Below, one piece after another: positions 8,324 through 15,482 of a DNA stretch of 35,450 bases. A program made the translations under genes and the position numbers. This DNA is from an uncultured Eubacteriales bacterium (GTDB lineage Bacteria; Bacillota; Clostridia; Christensenellales; CAG-138), in the NCBI GenBank assembly GCA_902797145.1, contig CADBRR010000003.1:1-35450 (forward strand), read 5' to 3'. How positions within the stretch are numbered: the first letter of the stretch is position 1; each line of letters starts with the position of its first letter. The notes under the pieces were generated by a model. The model saw nothing but the letters and a program-made list of their open reading frames with translations. It was not told the origin of the DNA and did not search any database.

Positions 8324-8749
8324 TTAGTCTACGACAACAATACCCATGCTACGAGCTGTGCCTGCTATCATGCTCATTGCAGCTTCCACGCTTGCAGCGT
8401 TAAGATCCTTCATCTTCAACTCAGCAATTTCTTTAACCTGAGCCTTTGTGATGTTAGCAACCTTATCTCTGTTGGGTCTGCCTGATGCTGTTTCGATACC
8501 GCAAGTCTTCTTAATAAGAACAGCTGCCGGCGGTGTCTTTGTGATGAAAGAGAATGAACGATCCTGATAAACCGTAATAACAACAGGAATAATAAGACCT
8601 GCCTGTTTTGAAGTACGTTCATTGAACTCTTTGCAGAAGCCCATGATGTTTACGCCGTGCTGACCGAGAGCCGGACCTACAGGTGGTGCAGGTGTAGCTT
8701 TGCCGGCAGGAATCTGCAGCTTAATATAGCCTGTAATCTTTTTAGCCAT
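8324..8749 (-). CDS. rplK: 50S ribosomal protein L11
   Basis: The 141-aa product binds the GTPase-associated 23S rRNA region. Diagnostic segments are the proline-rich N-terminus ([20 protein letters not shown]), [12 protein letters not shown], the PPAAVLIKK rRNA-binding region and the C-terminal [13 protein letters not shown]. Length is normal. It starts behind an AGGAGG site and is followed by rplA, the usual order. Confidence 0.98.
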   Translation of the reverse strand: MAKKITGYIKLQIPAGKATPAPPVGPALGQHGVNIMGFCKEFNERTSKQAGLIIPVVITVYQDRSFSFITKTPPAAVLIKKTCGIETASGRPNRDKVANITKAQVKEIAELKMKDLNAASVEAAMSMIAGTARSMGIVVVD

Positions 8750-8910
8750 TGATTTAACCTCCTAAAAATAATGTGGTGCGAGCGGGTTCTGATAGTCTCC
8801 TTTTCGCTTTCCTAAGCTGAGAAAATCTCCCTCCCACTATGTCAGTCCCCTTAATTAAGGGATAACAAACATGATTGTAACTTAAAACTTTCTGACCTGA
8901 TTGACCGATA
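8750..8910 (-). other. Structured leader upstream of rplK
   Basis: The 160-base gap between nusG and rplK holds a perfect 14-bp palindrome (CCCTTAATTAAGGG, 8848-8861), a purine-rich GTGGGAGGGAGA stretch and short hairpins before the rplK ribosome binding site. I see no ORF. In other bacteria L1 binds the rplK-rplA leader; that role here is only inference. Confidence 0.4.
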
Positions 8911-9435
8911 TTATTTCATTTTGCGTATTGCCGCATAATCCAAATCGGTCGGTGTATTTCTTCCGAAAATAACTATGTCTATCTTAGCTTTCTGTGCCTT
9001 GTCATCGAGTGAAAGAACCTTGCCTGTGAAGCCATCGAACGGACCTGAAATAATTTCAACCGTTTCGCCAACTTCAACATCGAGCTTGATATTCAATCTT
9101 TCAACGCCCATCTGAACAACTTCTTCATCGGTAAGCGGAGTCGGGTTAGAAGAATCCGCTCCAACGAATCCCGTAACACCTCTTGTATTCCTAACAACGT
9201 ACCATATTTCGGGCGTCTGTATCATCTTAATCATGACATAACCCGGGTAAACCTTGCGCTGAATCCTTTTGCGTTTTCCGTCCTTGACCTCGATAACCTC
9301 TTCAACAGGAAACATTATATCCTGTATCATATCGTGCAAGCCAAGATTTTCGACAGTTTTTGTCAGGTCTTCCTTAACCTTATTTTCATACCCTGAATAG
9401 GTATGAACAACATACCATCTTGCTTCCTCAGTCAT
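8911..9435 (-). CDS. nusG: Transcription antitermination/termination factor NusG
   Basis: The 174-aa product binds RNA polymerase and links transcription to translation or Rho. The N-terminal NGN domain begins with ARWYVVHTYSGYENKVKEDL and contains RKVYPGYVMIKM and TRGVTGFVG. The C-terminal KOW domain (about 118-174) contains GETVEIISGPFDGFTGKVLS. It follows secE by 24 bases, the conserved secE-nusG pair upstream of the L11 genes. Confidence 0.98.
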   Translation of the reverse strand: MTEEARWYVVHTYSGYENKVKEDLTKTVENLGLHDMIQDIMFPVEEVIEVKDGKRKRIQRKVYPGYVMIKMIQTPEIWYVVRNTRGVTGFVGADSSNPTPLTDEEVVQMGVERLNIKLDVEVGETVEIISGPFDGFTGKVLSLDDKAQKAKIDIVIFGRNTPTDLDYAAIRKMK

Positions 9436-9459
9436 AAATTGACAGCTCCATCTGTGCGC

Positions 9460-9741
9460 TTACGCACCGATATTGATGCTTGAGAGCAAGCTGAGACCCT
9501 TGCCGAAGACGAAATCAAGTACGCCAATAACAATAGCAAAGAGTGCAACAACAACTATAACAGTAATTGTTGTGTTCCTCAAATCCTTCGGAGTCGGCCA
9601 TGTAAGTTTTTTTACTTCACTGTAAACATCCTTGCAGTACTTTGCGAATCTCTTGAAGATATTGGGTTTCTTTACTTTTTCCTGCTTCTGTACGTTCTTG
9701 TTTTCTTTCTTTGACAATTCAACATTTTCTTTCTGTGCCAT
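9460..9741 (-). CDS. secE: Preprotein translocase subunit SecE
   Basis: The 93-aa single-span form of SecE is an essential SecYEG channel subunit in the cytoplasmic membrane. Residues 1-30 are highly charged. The conserved amphipathic helix follows (YCKDVYSEVKKLTWPTPKDL), then one transmembrane helix (about 56-80, TTITVIVVVALFAIVIGVLD). It lies between rpmG and nusG, the canonical order. Confidence 0.97.
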   Translation of the reverse strand: MAQKENVELSKKENKNVQKQEKVKKPNIFKRFAKYCKDVYSEVKKLTWPTPKDLRNTTITVIVVVALFAIVIGVLDFVFGKGLSLLSSINIGA

Positions 9742-9785
9742 AATATGCCCCCCTGAACTAATAGTTTCAAGTAATCTTTATCAGA

Positions 9786-9935
9786 TTACTTTGCTTCCCT
9801 ATGAACAGTGTGCTTGCGGCAGAAACGGCAGTACTTGTTGAACTCAAGACGATCAGGGTCGTTTTTCTTATTCTTGAATGTATTGTAGTTTCTCTGCTTA
9901 CATTCTGTGCATGCCAATGTGATTTTAACGCGCAT
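9786..9935 (-). CDS. rpmG: 50S ribosomal protein L33 (zinc-ribbon form)
   Basis: A 49-aa ORF starting at ATG 9933-9935 behind AAGGAGG and stopping at TAA 9786-9788. It begins [19 protein letters not shown] and ends [14 protein letters not shown]. The CxxC pairs (residues 9-12 and 36-39) make it the zinc-binding form of L33. Its place just ahead of secE-nusG is the usual arrangement in Firmicutes. It is first in the operon and has a structured leader. Confidence 0.96.
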   Translation of the reverse strand: MRVKITLACTECKQRNYNTFKNKKNDPDRLEFNKYCRFCRKHTVHREAK

Positions 9936-9964
9936 TATATTATCCTCCTTACTCAATTACCTGC

Positions 9965-10065
9965 CGGTAAGTTCCCATTTACCGACATTCTCAAGCTGAT
10001 TACCTACTGTAGATAATCATTTACTCCAATAAATAACCATAGCAAATAAAGCCCCCTTGCAGGGG
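9965..10065 (-). other. Structured 5' leader of the rpmG-secE-nusG operon
   Basis: Three hairpins lie between promoter and rpmG on the minus strand: CCCCT/AGGGG (10053-10065), a long GATTA...TAATC stem (9998-10018, about 8-10 pairs) and CGGTAA/TTACCG (9965-9984), which ends close to the ribosome binding site. No ORF is present. The first hairpin precedes a short T-rich stretch and might attenuate transcription. Confidence 0.5.
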
Positions 10066-10076
10066 TTTGCCTTATA

Positions 10077-10105
10077 ACTTTAACATATCGAGCGGGAATT
10101 GTCAA
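10077..10105 (-). promoter_or_regulatory. Promoter of the rpmG operon
   Basis: TTGACA (10100-10105), 17-bp spacer and TAAAGT (10077-10082) on the minus strand; perfect -35 and moderate -10. Confidence 0.7.
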
Positions 10106-10161
10106 CTTTTTTTTGAAAATTCCGCTACTTTTTTAAATAATATACTTATTATAACTTTTAA

Positions 10162-10890
10162 TTACAGCCTTACCCTAACCCAGAACCCGGTTCCGTCAAT
10201 GGAACGCACAAATCTTGTGAACCCTGCGCTCATAGCGTGGTTTTTATTTGAAAAAATACCGGGTAACGCTTCTATTATAAACTTATTTTTTCCCCTTGTA
10301 AAGTGTCCAACAAGATAGAACTTGTCGTTTTCCCTGCCATATTCGACCTTTTGCCAGCTCGAACCCGGAAAAACAGACGGAAATGGATTTTTAATATTGT
10401 TGTTGTTTGAACTATTCTTATCATCTTTCTGAACTGTAACTTCCGTATGTCCCTCTTCAATCGTATCTTTAATCGTATCTTCAAGCAAATCTACTTCCTC
10501 TTCAACCTTGTCAGGGAACAGGCTTTCGGCTTTAGATAGAATATCTCCGAGCATTTTAGAATGAACCTCCTTTTCAGGTTCTTCCCCTTTTATTTCATTT
10601 GCTTTTTGGAATAAATCAATCGAGCTATCCCTACGTTTACCGCACATAATAAGCACATCTTCATCAAAAATGAAAACTGCCTCAATTTTTTCAGGAACGA
10701 TATTTTGATTAAACGCAATAGTGAGCGTATTTCCAAGCCTGCCCTTAACCGTTACATCATCAGATACAGCAAAAATAGTTTTTCCTGCAAGAACAGGAGC
10801 ATTTCTTGAAAGAATACGCATTTTATTGCGTTCAATCATCGCTGTTGCAACCATAGAATTACCTTTTAATATAATCATTTTATTATTCAT
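10162..10890 (-). CDS. Hypothetical protein, conserved-looking C-terminal domain
   Basis: 242 aa, start at ATG 10888-10890 behind CCGGAG. I do not recognise a named family. The N-terminal 95 residues look like a compact beta-rich domain (TAMIERNKMRILSRNAPVLA, EAVFIFDEDVLIMCGKRRD). A charged, Glu- and Asn-rich linker follows (about 105-165). The C-terminal domain is aromatic and Gly-rich (FPGSSWQKVEYG, YLVGHFTRG, EALPGIFSNK, GFTRFVRSIDGTGFWVRV), which recalls an uncharacterised clostridial C-terminal domain. There is no signal peptide or membrane segment, so it is probably cytosolic. It is divergent from the NUDIX gene across about 60 bases. Confidence 0.8.
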   Translation of the reverse strand: MNNKMIILKGNSMVATAMIERNKMRILSRNAPVLAGKTIFAVSDDVTVKGRLGNTLTIAFNQNIVPEKIEAVFIFDEDVLIMCGKRRDSSIDLFQKANEIKGEEPEKEVHSKMLGDILSKAESLFPDKVEEEVDLLEDTIKDTIEEGHTEVTVQKDDKNSSNNNNIKNPFPSVFPGSSWQKVEYGRENDKFYLVGHFTRGKNKFIIEALPGIFSNKNHAMSAGFTRFVRSIDGTGFWVRVRL

Positions 10891-10920
10891 TGTACAATTC
10901 TCCGGAATTTATGTTATAAT
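10891..10920 (+). promoter_or_regulatory. Predicted promoter of the NUDIX-trmN6 gene string
   Basis: An extended -10 element TGTTATAAT (10912-10920) has a weak -35 TGTACA (10891-10896) 18 bases upstream. It overlaps the ribosome binding region of the divergent minus gene. Confidence 0.55.
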
Positions 10921-10953
10921 ATAAATAGTATGTTTTTAATTCGGAGGTATTAC

Positions 10954-11706
10954 ATGAAGCTTGATATGAATTCTATTGATGAAAACGGAAAGACTCTTGC
11001 GCAGTTCTTATCCGAATATGATCCTGATAGATATCGTCATCCATCTGTCACAACAGATATAGTAGTTTTTACAATGGTTGAAAGAGAAGGCGGATACGAC
11101 CTTGCAGTAATGCTTATAAAGAGAAGAAATCATCCGTTCGTTGGCGGCTGGGCATTGCCGGGCGGTTTTGTAGAATTTGATGAAGAAGTTCTTGACGGCG
11201 CAAAGCGTGAACTTAAAGAAGAAACAGGCGCTGACAACATAATTCTTCGTGAAATTGGTACGTTCAGCAAAGTTGACAGAGATCCACGCACGAGAATCAT
11301 AACAGTAGGTCATTACGGATTTGCACCAATAGGCACGCTTGATGTAAAAGCTGGCGATGATGCATCAGATGCAAAACTTTTCTCGATAGGAATCGACCTT
11401 GTTTCATGCTGTGCATCAGCGGAAGTTTATAATATCGAGCTTGTATCGGATATATTCCTTTCTGTTCGTTCAAAGCTTCGTTTTGACGAATTTGGCTGGT
11501 ATACGGAGAATATAGAAGAAGGAAGCCTTGCATCGGATCATTCTCAAATACTTTTTACTGCAATATATAACGCATTTTTAATGCCAAGAAAACGCCTTGC
11601 AAGATTATTATCAGGCGGAAGGCAAGAAATTGAAGACGATATTATTGAAGCACTTGATAGAACATTCGAGTGTTTCCCCTATAGACTTAACAGAATCGAG
11701 GACTGA
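10954..11706 (+). CDS. NUDIX hydrolase
   Basis: A 250-aa protein. The start at ATG 10954 is chosen over an in-frame ATG at 10930 because GGAGG lies 6 bases before it. The Nudix box spans residues 71-93 and fits GX5EX7REUXEEXGU: Gly71, Glu77, Arg85-Glu86-Leu87, Glu89-Glu90, Gly92. The preceding PFVGGWALPGG matches ADP-ribose/NAD-type Nudix enzymes. The family cleaves nucleoside diphosphates linked to another moiety using Mg2+ or Mn2+. The C-terminal 100 residues are not recognised. It heads a tightly packed string with a Nif11-like protein and a tRNA methyltransferase. Confidence 0.9.
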   Translation: MKLDMNSIDENGKTLAQFLSEYDPDRYRHPSVTTDIVVFTMVEREGGYDLAVMLIKRRNHPFVGGWALPGGFVEFDEEVLDGAKRELKEETGADNIILREIGTFSKVDRDPRTRIITVGHYGFAPIGTLDVKAGDDASDAKLFSIGIDLVSCCASAEVYNIELVSDIFLSVRSKLRFDEFGWYTENIEEGSLASDHSQILFTAIYNAFLMPRKRLARLLSGGRQEIEDDIIEALDRTFECFPYRLNRIED

Positions 11707-11708
11707 AT

Positions 11709-11975
11709 ATGAACGAACTTATGCTTGAATTGCTCAGGAAAGCGAGAAGTGACGAATCGCTTAAGCAAAAGCTTATCGACACGCAGAATAGCGCAGAACC
11801 TATGGCTGAATTTTGCCGTATAGCAACTGAGGCAGGCTTTGAAATGACGGTTGGCGACCTGCTCGGATTCGGTCAGGAATACAGCGACAATATGCTTAAA
11901 AGCTGTAATGGTGGCGCAACTTATCCGTTTGATTATCTTGATGATGCGTACGATATGTTCTTTGCTGCATTATGA
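11709..11975 (+). CDS. Nif11-like domain small protein
   Basis: The 88-aa protein starts 2 bases after the NUDIX stop, and its TGA overlaps the ATG of the next gene (ATGA), suggesting translational coupling. Residues 1-55 resemble the Nif11 / Nif11-like leader family: an amphipathic helix (LLRKARSDESLKQKLIDT) followed by EFCRIATEAGFEMTVGDLLGF. A double Gly occurs at SCNGGA (residues 65-70), then an acidic aromatic tail rich in Tyr, Phe and Asp. Nif11-like leaders often precede RiPP cores, but no maturation enzyme or peptidase-transporter is nearby. A non-RiPP role is therefore equally possible. Confidence 0.75.
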   Translation: MNELMLELLRKARSDESLKQKLIDTQNSAEPMAEFCRIATEAGFEMTVGDLLGFGQEYSDNMLKSCNGGATYPFDYLDDAYDMFFAAL

Positions 11976-12691
11976 TAAAGAGCGGTGAAATTATAGAGGA
12001 TTTGCAATATAAAGGGCTTAAAATACTGAGGCGAAGCGATAAATTCAGTTTTGGAACGGATGCTGTTTTGCTCGCTTCGTTCGTGCGTTGTTATTCAAAA
12101 AACAGGGTTGCAGATTTAGGAACAGGCACAGGAATATTGCCAATACTTGTAAACGGCAGGACAGGCGCATATGTTGATGCGTACGAGATACAGCAGGAAC
12201 TTTGTGATATGGCGGAGCGTTCCGTTATTATGAACGGTCAGGACAAAATTCGCATAATCAAACAGGATATAAGAACGCTTAAAAGACCTAATATTCCTTA
12301 TGATGCAGTAATGTGCAACCCACCATATTATAAATCCGGCGAAAGAAGTGAAAACGATAGTCGAGCCATAAGCATACATCAGGATACTTGTTCAACAGAT
12401 GATGTTGCAAGGGCAACAAGCATTATTCTTAAAAGTGGCGGAAATGCTTTTATAGTGTATCCTGCGACATCGTTTTTAGATATCATAGAAGCTTTCAGGA
12501 AGCATTCGCTTGAATTAAAGAGAATAAGGAGCGTATGTTCTGTAAGAGGTAAAGCTCCATACCTTATGCTTATGGAGTTTAAAAAGGATGCAAAAAGCGG
12601 ACTTATATGGGAGAACGAGCTTGTAATAAACGAAGAAAACGGCAATATGAGTGAAGAAGCAAAAAGGATTTATCACATATGTGAAGATTGA
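11972..12691 (+). CDS. trmN6: tRNA1(Val) (adenine(37)-N6)-methyltransferase-like protein
   Basis: A 239-aa class I SAM-dependent methyltransferase. Motif I is VADLGTGTGILPIL (residues 46-59), and the N6-adenine catalytic motif is NPPY (residues 116-119). The N-terminus (FSFGTDAVLLASFV) is typical of the TrmN6/YfiC group, which methylates A37 of tRNA-Val in E. coli. Substrate in Clostridia is inferred. It overlaps the Nif11-like gene by four bases and is followed by rsmI after 20 bases, a pairing common in Firmicutes. Confidence 0.9.
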   Translation: MIKSGEIIEDLQYKGLKILRRSDKFSFGTDAVLLASFVRCYSKNRVADLGTGTGILPILVNGRTGAYVDAYEIQQELCDMAERSVIMNGQDKIRIIKQDIRTLKRPNIPYDAVMCNPPYYKSGERSENDSRAISIHQDTCSTDDVARATSIILKSGGNAFIVYPATSFLDIIEAFRKHSLELKRIRSVCSVRGKAPYLMLMEFKKDAKSGLIWENELVINEENGNMSEEAKRIYHICED

Positions 12692-12711
12692 TTAATTGAA
12701 ACGAGGTAAAT

Positions 12712-13542
12712 ATGATTGAAAATAAACTATATCTCTGTGCAACACCCATAGGCAACCTTGAAGATATAACGCTCAGGGTATTGAGGGTATTAAATGAAGT
12801 TGACTTCATATATTGTGAAGATACCAGACATACGCTTGGACTTCTCAATCACTTTGAAATCAAGAAACCGCTTATAAGCTGCCACGAACATAACGAGCTT
12901 ACACGAGCGCAGGAGGTTATAGATAAAATCAATTCGGGCAGCAGCATAGCGTTCGTATCAGATGCAGGAATGCCTGCAATTTCAGACCCCGGCGCAAGGC
13001 TTGTAACTGCTTGCATAGAAAGCAATGTTCCATTTGAAGTTTTGCCGGGCGCATCGGCAGTTTTACTAAGCGCAATATATTCGGGGCTTGATTGTAACGA
13101 ATTTATGTTTATAGGTTTCTTATCACGCATAAAAAAGGAGCGAAACGAGAAGCTTAAAGAGCTAAAAAATGCAAAGCAGACGATAATTTTCTATGAAAGT
13201 CCTTTGCGTGTAAAATCAACACTTTCCGATTTATACGATGCTTTCGGGGATAGACGCTGCGCAGTTGTAAGGGAACTTACAAAACTGCACGAGCAAGCTG
13301 TTCGTGGAACAATAAGCGAGCTTATTGAGCGTTACAAGGACGAACCGCCTCGTGGCGAATGCGTTATCGTGCTCGAAGGCGCAAAGGAAGTTATAGAAAA
13401 AAACGAACAGGGCATTGAAGAAATAATTAAAAATATGCTCGAAAGTGGAATGAGTGCAAAGGATGCCGCAAAGGAAGCCGCATCAATAATGAATGTTTCA
13501 AAGAACGAAGCATATAAAATAGCCCTTGAATTAAAAGCGTAA
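12712..13542 (+). CDS. rsmI: 16S rRNA (cytidine(1402)-2'-O)-methyltransferase
   Basis: The 276-aa product 2'-O-methylates C1402 in the 16S rRNA decoding centre using SAM. Family signatures are LYLCATPIGNLEDITLRVL, DFIYCEDTRHTLGLLNH, FVSDAGMPAISDPGARLV and EVLPGASAVLLSAIYSGL. The C-terminal part (about 230-276) resembles the usual helical extension (AKDAAKEAASIMNVSKNEAY). It starts behind an ACGAGGT ribosome binding site, 20 bases after trmN6. Confidence 0.97.
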   Translation: MIENKLYLCATPIGNLEDITLRVLRVLNEVDFIYCEDTRHTLGLLNHFEIKKPLISCHEHNELTRAQEVIDKINSGSSIAFVSDAGMPAISDPGARLVTACIESNVPFEVLPGASAVLLSAIYSGLDCNEFMFIGFLSRIKKERNEKLKELKNAKQTIIFYESPLRVKSTLSDLYDAFGDRRCAVVRELTKLHEQAVRGTISELIERYKDEPPRGECVIVLEGAKEVIEKNEQGIEEIIKNMLESGMSAKDAAKEAASIMNVSKNEAYKIALELKA

Positions 13543-13564
13543 AAAAATAAATTCTATAAATAAT

Positions 13565-13612
13565 AAATTCATCATATGATTTCCAAGAGGAGTGATTTTA
13601 TATGATGAATTT
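13565..13612 (+). promoter_or_regulatory. Hairpin sequestering the spmA start codons
   Basis: Perfect 13-bp inverted repeat: AAATTCATCATAT at 13565-13577 and ATATGATGAATTT at 13600-13612. The right arm contains both ATGs of spmA (13602 and 13605). The GAGGAG ribosome binding site (13587-13592) lies in the 22-nt loop. A T-run (13610-13615) follows, so the same structure could act as a weak terminator. Confidence 0.65.
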
Positions 13613-14165
13613 TTTATGGGCAGGAATGATAATAATTTCTATAATTTCATCGCTTTCAATCGGAGACGGTGACGGAATAATAAACGCAATGACGCAGGGA
13701 GCATTAGACAGCGTAACGCTAATAATTCAGCTTGCAGGATCATATATGCTGTGGATGGGGCTTGTAAACATTGCAAAAGAAGCAGGGCTTATGGAAAAAC
13801 TTGCAAACATAATGAAAAAGCCATTGAGTAAACTTTTCCCCGATTCACGTTCTGCGGTTGCGCCAATAACGCTGAATCTAACAGCAAACTTCCTTGGCAT
13901 AAGCTCTGCCGCAACACCGTTCGGGCTTGAAGCTATACAGGAACTTCAAAAATCAAACATTGATAAAACGACAGCAAGCGATGATATGTGTATGTTCATA
14001 TGCTTGAACGCATCTGCTATAGAGCTTCTGCCGACTACTGTTATGTCGTTGAGGGCAGCGAGCGGTTCAAATCAACCGCAAAGCATAATTTTACCTGTAT
14101 TTGTTTCATCAATTGCATCGTTTTTGTGTGCAATGATACTATGTAAGGTATTAAGGAAGCGATGA
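13602..14165 (+). CDS. spmA: Spore maturation protein A (nucleoside recognition/Gate domain)
   Basis: A 187-aa integral membrane protein. The family signature region includes KLANIMKKPLSKLFP, ITLNLTANFLGISSAATPFG and CLNASAIELLPTTVMSLR; several hydrophobic helices span the length. In Bacillus and Clostridium SpmA with SpmB is needed for spore-core dehydration. The stop overlaps the spmB ATG by four bases (ATGA). Its ribosome binding site sits in the loop of a strong hairpin that pairs the start codon, unusual for an operon gene. Confidence 0.95.
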   Translation: MMNFLWAGMIIISIISSLSIGDGDGIINAMTQGALDSVTLIIQLAGSYMLWMGLVNIAKEAGLMEKLANIMKKPLSKLFPDSRSAVAPITLNLTANFLGISSAATPFGLEAIQELQKSNIDKTTASDDMCMFICLNASAIELLPTTVMSLRAASGSNQPQSIILPVFVSSIASFLCAMILCKVLRKR

Positions 14166-14674
14166 GCTATTTTTTACCAATACTTATTGCTCTGCTAATC
14201 ATTTATGCGCTAATTAAAAAAGTAAATGTTTATTCTGCCTTCGTTCGTGGCGCAGGGAACGCATTGCCTGTATTAAAGGAAATAACTCCGCTCATATGCG
14301 CAATAATGATTTCATTAAGCCTTTTAAGAAGTTCAGGTGCACTTGAAATAATTACGAATATATTATCTCCACTACTTAACACGCTCGGTATAGATAAAGA
14401 AATAGCACCTTTATTTATATTAAGACCATTTTCAGGAAGCGCATCGCTTGCATTGTTAAGCGATATATTCAGTCATTATGGTGTTGATACGTTTATCGGT
14501 TTTTTGTCGTCAATAATGATGGGGTCAACAGAAACTATATTTTACACAATAGCATTGTACTTTGGCGCAGCAGGAATTAAAAAAACACGTTATGCCGTCC
14601 CGGTCGCCTTGATTAGCAGTATTGTAGGCGTGTATGTTGCAGTTATTGTAGCAAAATATTTGTTTTATAAGTAA
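14162..14674 (+). CDS. spmB: Spore maturation protein B
   Basis: A 170-aa integral membrane partner of SpmA with the same Gate-type fold. Recognisable segments are FVRGAGNALPVLKEITPLIC, LFILRPFSGSASLALLSDIF and the Ser/Thr-rich MMGSTETIFYTIALYFGA. The gene is coupled to spmA by overlapping stop and start. Presence of both genes suggests an endospore former or recent descendant of one. Confidence 0.95.
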   Translation: MSYFLPILIALLIIYALIKKVNVYSAFVRGAGNALPVLKEITPLICAIMISLSLLRSSGALEIITNILSPLLNTLGIDKEIAPLFILRPFSGSASLALLSDIFSHYGVDTFIGFLSSIMMGSTETIFYTIALYFGAAGIKKTRYAVPVALISSIVGVYVAVIVAKYLFYK

Positions 14675-14677
14675 TGT

Positions 14678-14706
14678 TTGCATTTTTCTGTGATGTGTGG
14701 TATACT
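14678..14706 (+). promoter_or_regulatory. Promoter of comB
   Basis: TTGCAT (14678-14683), 17-bp spacer and TATACT (14701-14706), then AAGGAGG ahead of ATG 14736. Confidence 0.65.
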
Positions 14707-14735
14707 TTGTAAAATAATATTTTTAAGGAGGCAAT

Positions 14736-15452
14736 ATGCAGGTCGATGTAGTTTTGAAAAACAGCAAGCTGCTTGATAACCGCCTTGCAGGAAGTACTGT
14801 TATTGTAATTGATGTGCTGAGGGCAACTTCTGCTATAATATGGGCAGTTAGGAATGGCGCATCGCAGGTAATACCGACAAAAGAACCGGGTGAGGCGACT
14901 GATATTGCAGGCAGGCTCGGCATAAAGGATTGCGTTTTGGCAGGTGAAAGGGGCGGAATAAGAATTTCGGGATTTCAGCTTGGTAATTCGCCTCTTGAGT
15001 TTACCGAAGATGTTGTAAAGAATAAATCCGTAGTTATAAGTACTACAAACGGAACGAACACTATAACAAACGTTCGCAACGCATCAACGCTGCTCATTGG
15101 TGCAATAATAAACAGAACAGCAGTTGCAAAAAAGGCTGTGGAATCCGGTGGTGACATAATTATAGTTTGTTCTGGAACTGATGGTAACGTGTCGGCAGAC
15201 GATATGTGCGCAGCAGGTTCAATCCTCGCAGTTTTGAAAACGCTGCTCCCTGAAGATACATTCTATACGGATTCAGCGCTCGTGTGCGAAAGGTTGTTTG
15301 AGGATCACATAAACGGAACGTTTGATATAGCGGATATTTATCACTATAAAAGGCTTAAAAAGTTAGGATTTGTCGATGACCTCAAATTCTGCTTTGAACT
15401 CGATAAAACAGACGTTGTTCCATATTATAGCAACGGAATAATAAAAGGATAA
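14736..15452 (+). CDS. comB: ComB-family 2-phosphosulfolactate phosphatase
   Basis: A 238-aa protein with ComB signatures: VIVIDVLRATSAIIWAVRNG (about 22-41), CVLAGERGGIRISGFQLGNS, VVISTTNGTNTITN and VCSGTDGNVSADDMCAAG. In methanogens ComB removes phosphate from 2-phosphosulfolactate in coenzyme M synthesis. Homologues are frequent in Clostridia, where the physiological role is unclear. No other coenzyme M or sulfolactate gene is visible nearby. It has its own promoter, and its stop codon lies inside the stem of a terminator. Confidence 0.9.
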   Translation: MQVDVVLKNSKLLDNRLAGSTVIVIDVLRATSAIIWAVRNGASQVIPTKEPGEATDIAGRLGIKDCVLAGERGGIRISGFQLGNSPLEFTEDVVKNKSVVISTTNGTNTITNVRNASTLLIGAIINRTAVAKKAVESGGDIIIVCSGTDGNVSADDMCAAGSILAVLKTLLPEDTFYTDSALVCERLFEDHINGTFDIADIYHYKRLKKLGFVDDLKFCFELDKTDVVPYYSNGIIKG

Positions 15453-15469
15453 GGCGTTTTGCCTTATCC
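15447..15469. terminator. Bidirectional terminator between convergent comB and the DUF815-like gene
   Basis: A 9-bp stem (GGATAAGGC 15447-15455 with GCCTTATCC 15461-15469) is followed on plus by ATTTTTTA and on minus by TTTTATT. It includes the comB stop codon. Confidence 0.85.
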
Positions 15470-15482
15470 CATTTTTTACAAT

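Noticed and set aside
11709-12691. A full RiPP biosynthetic cluster around the Nif11-like gene
   Set aside because: No modification enzyme, protease or exporter is present within the window; neighbours are NUDIX and tRNA/rRNA methyltransferases.
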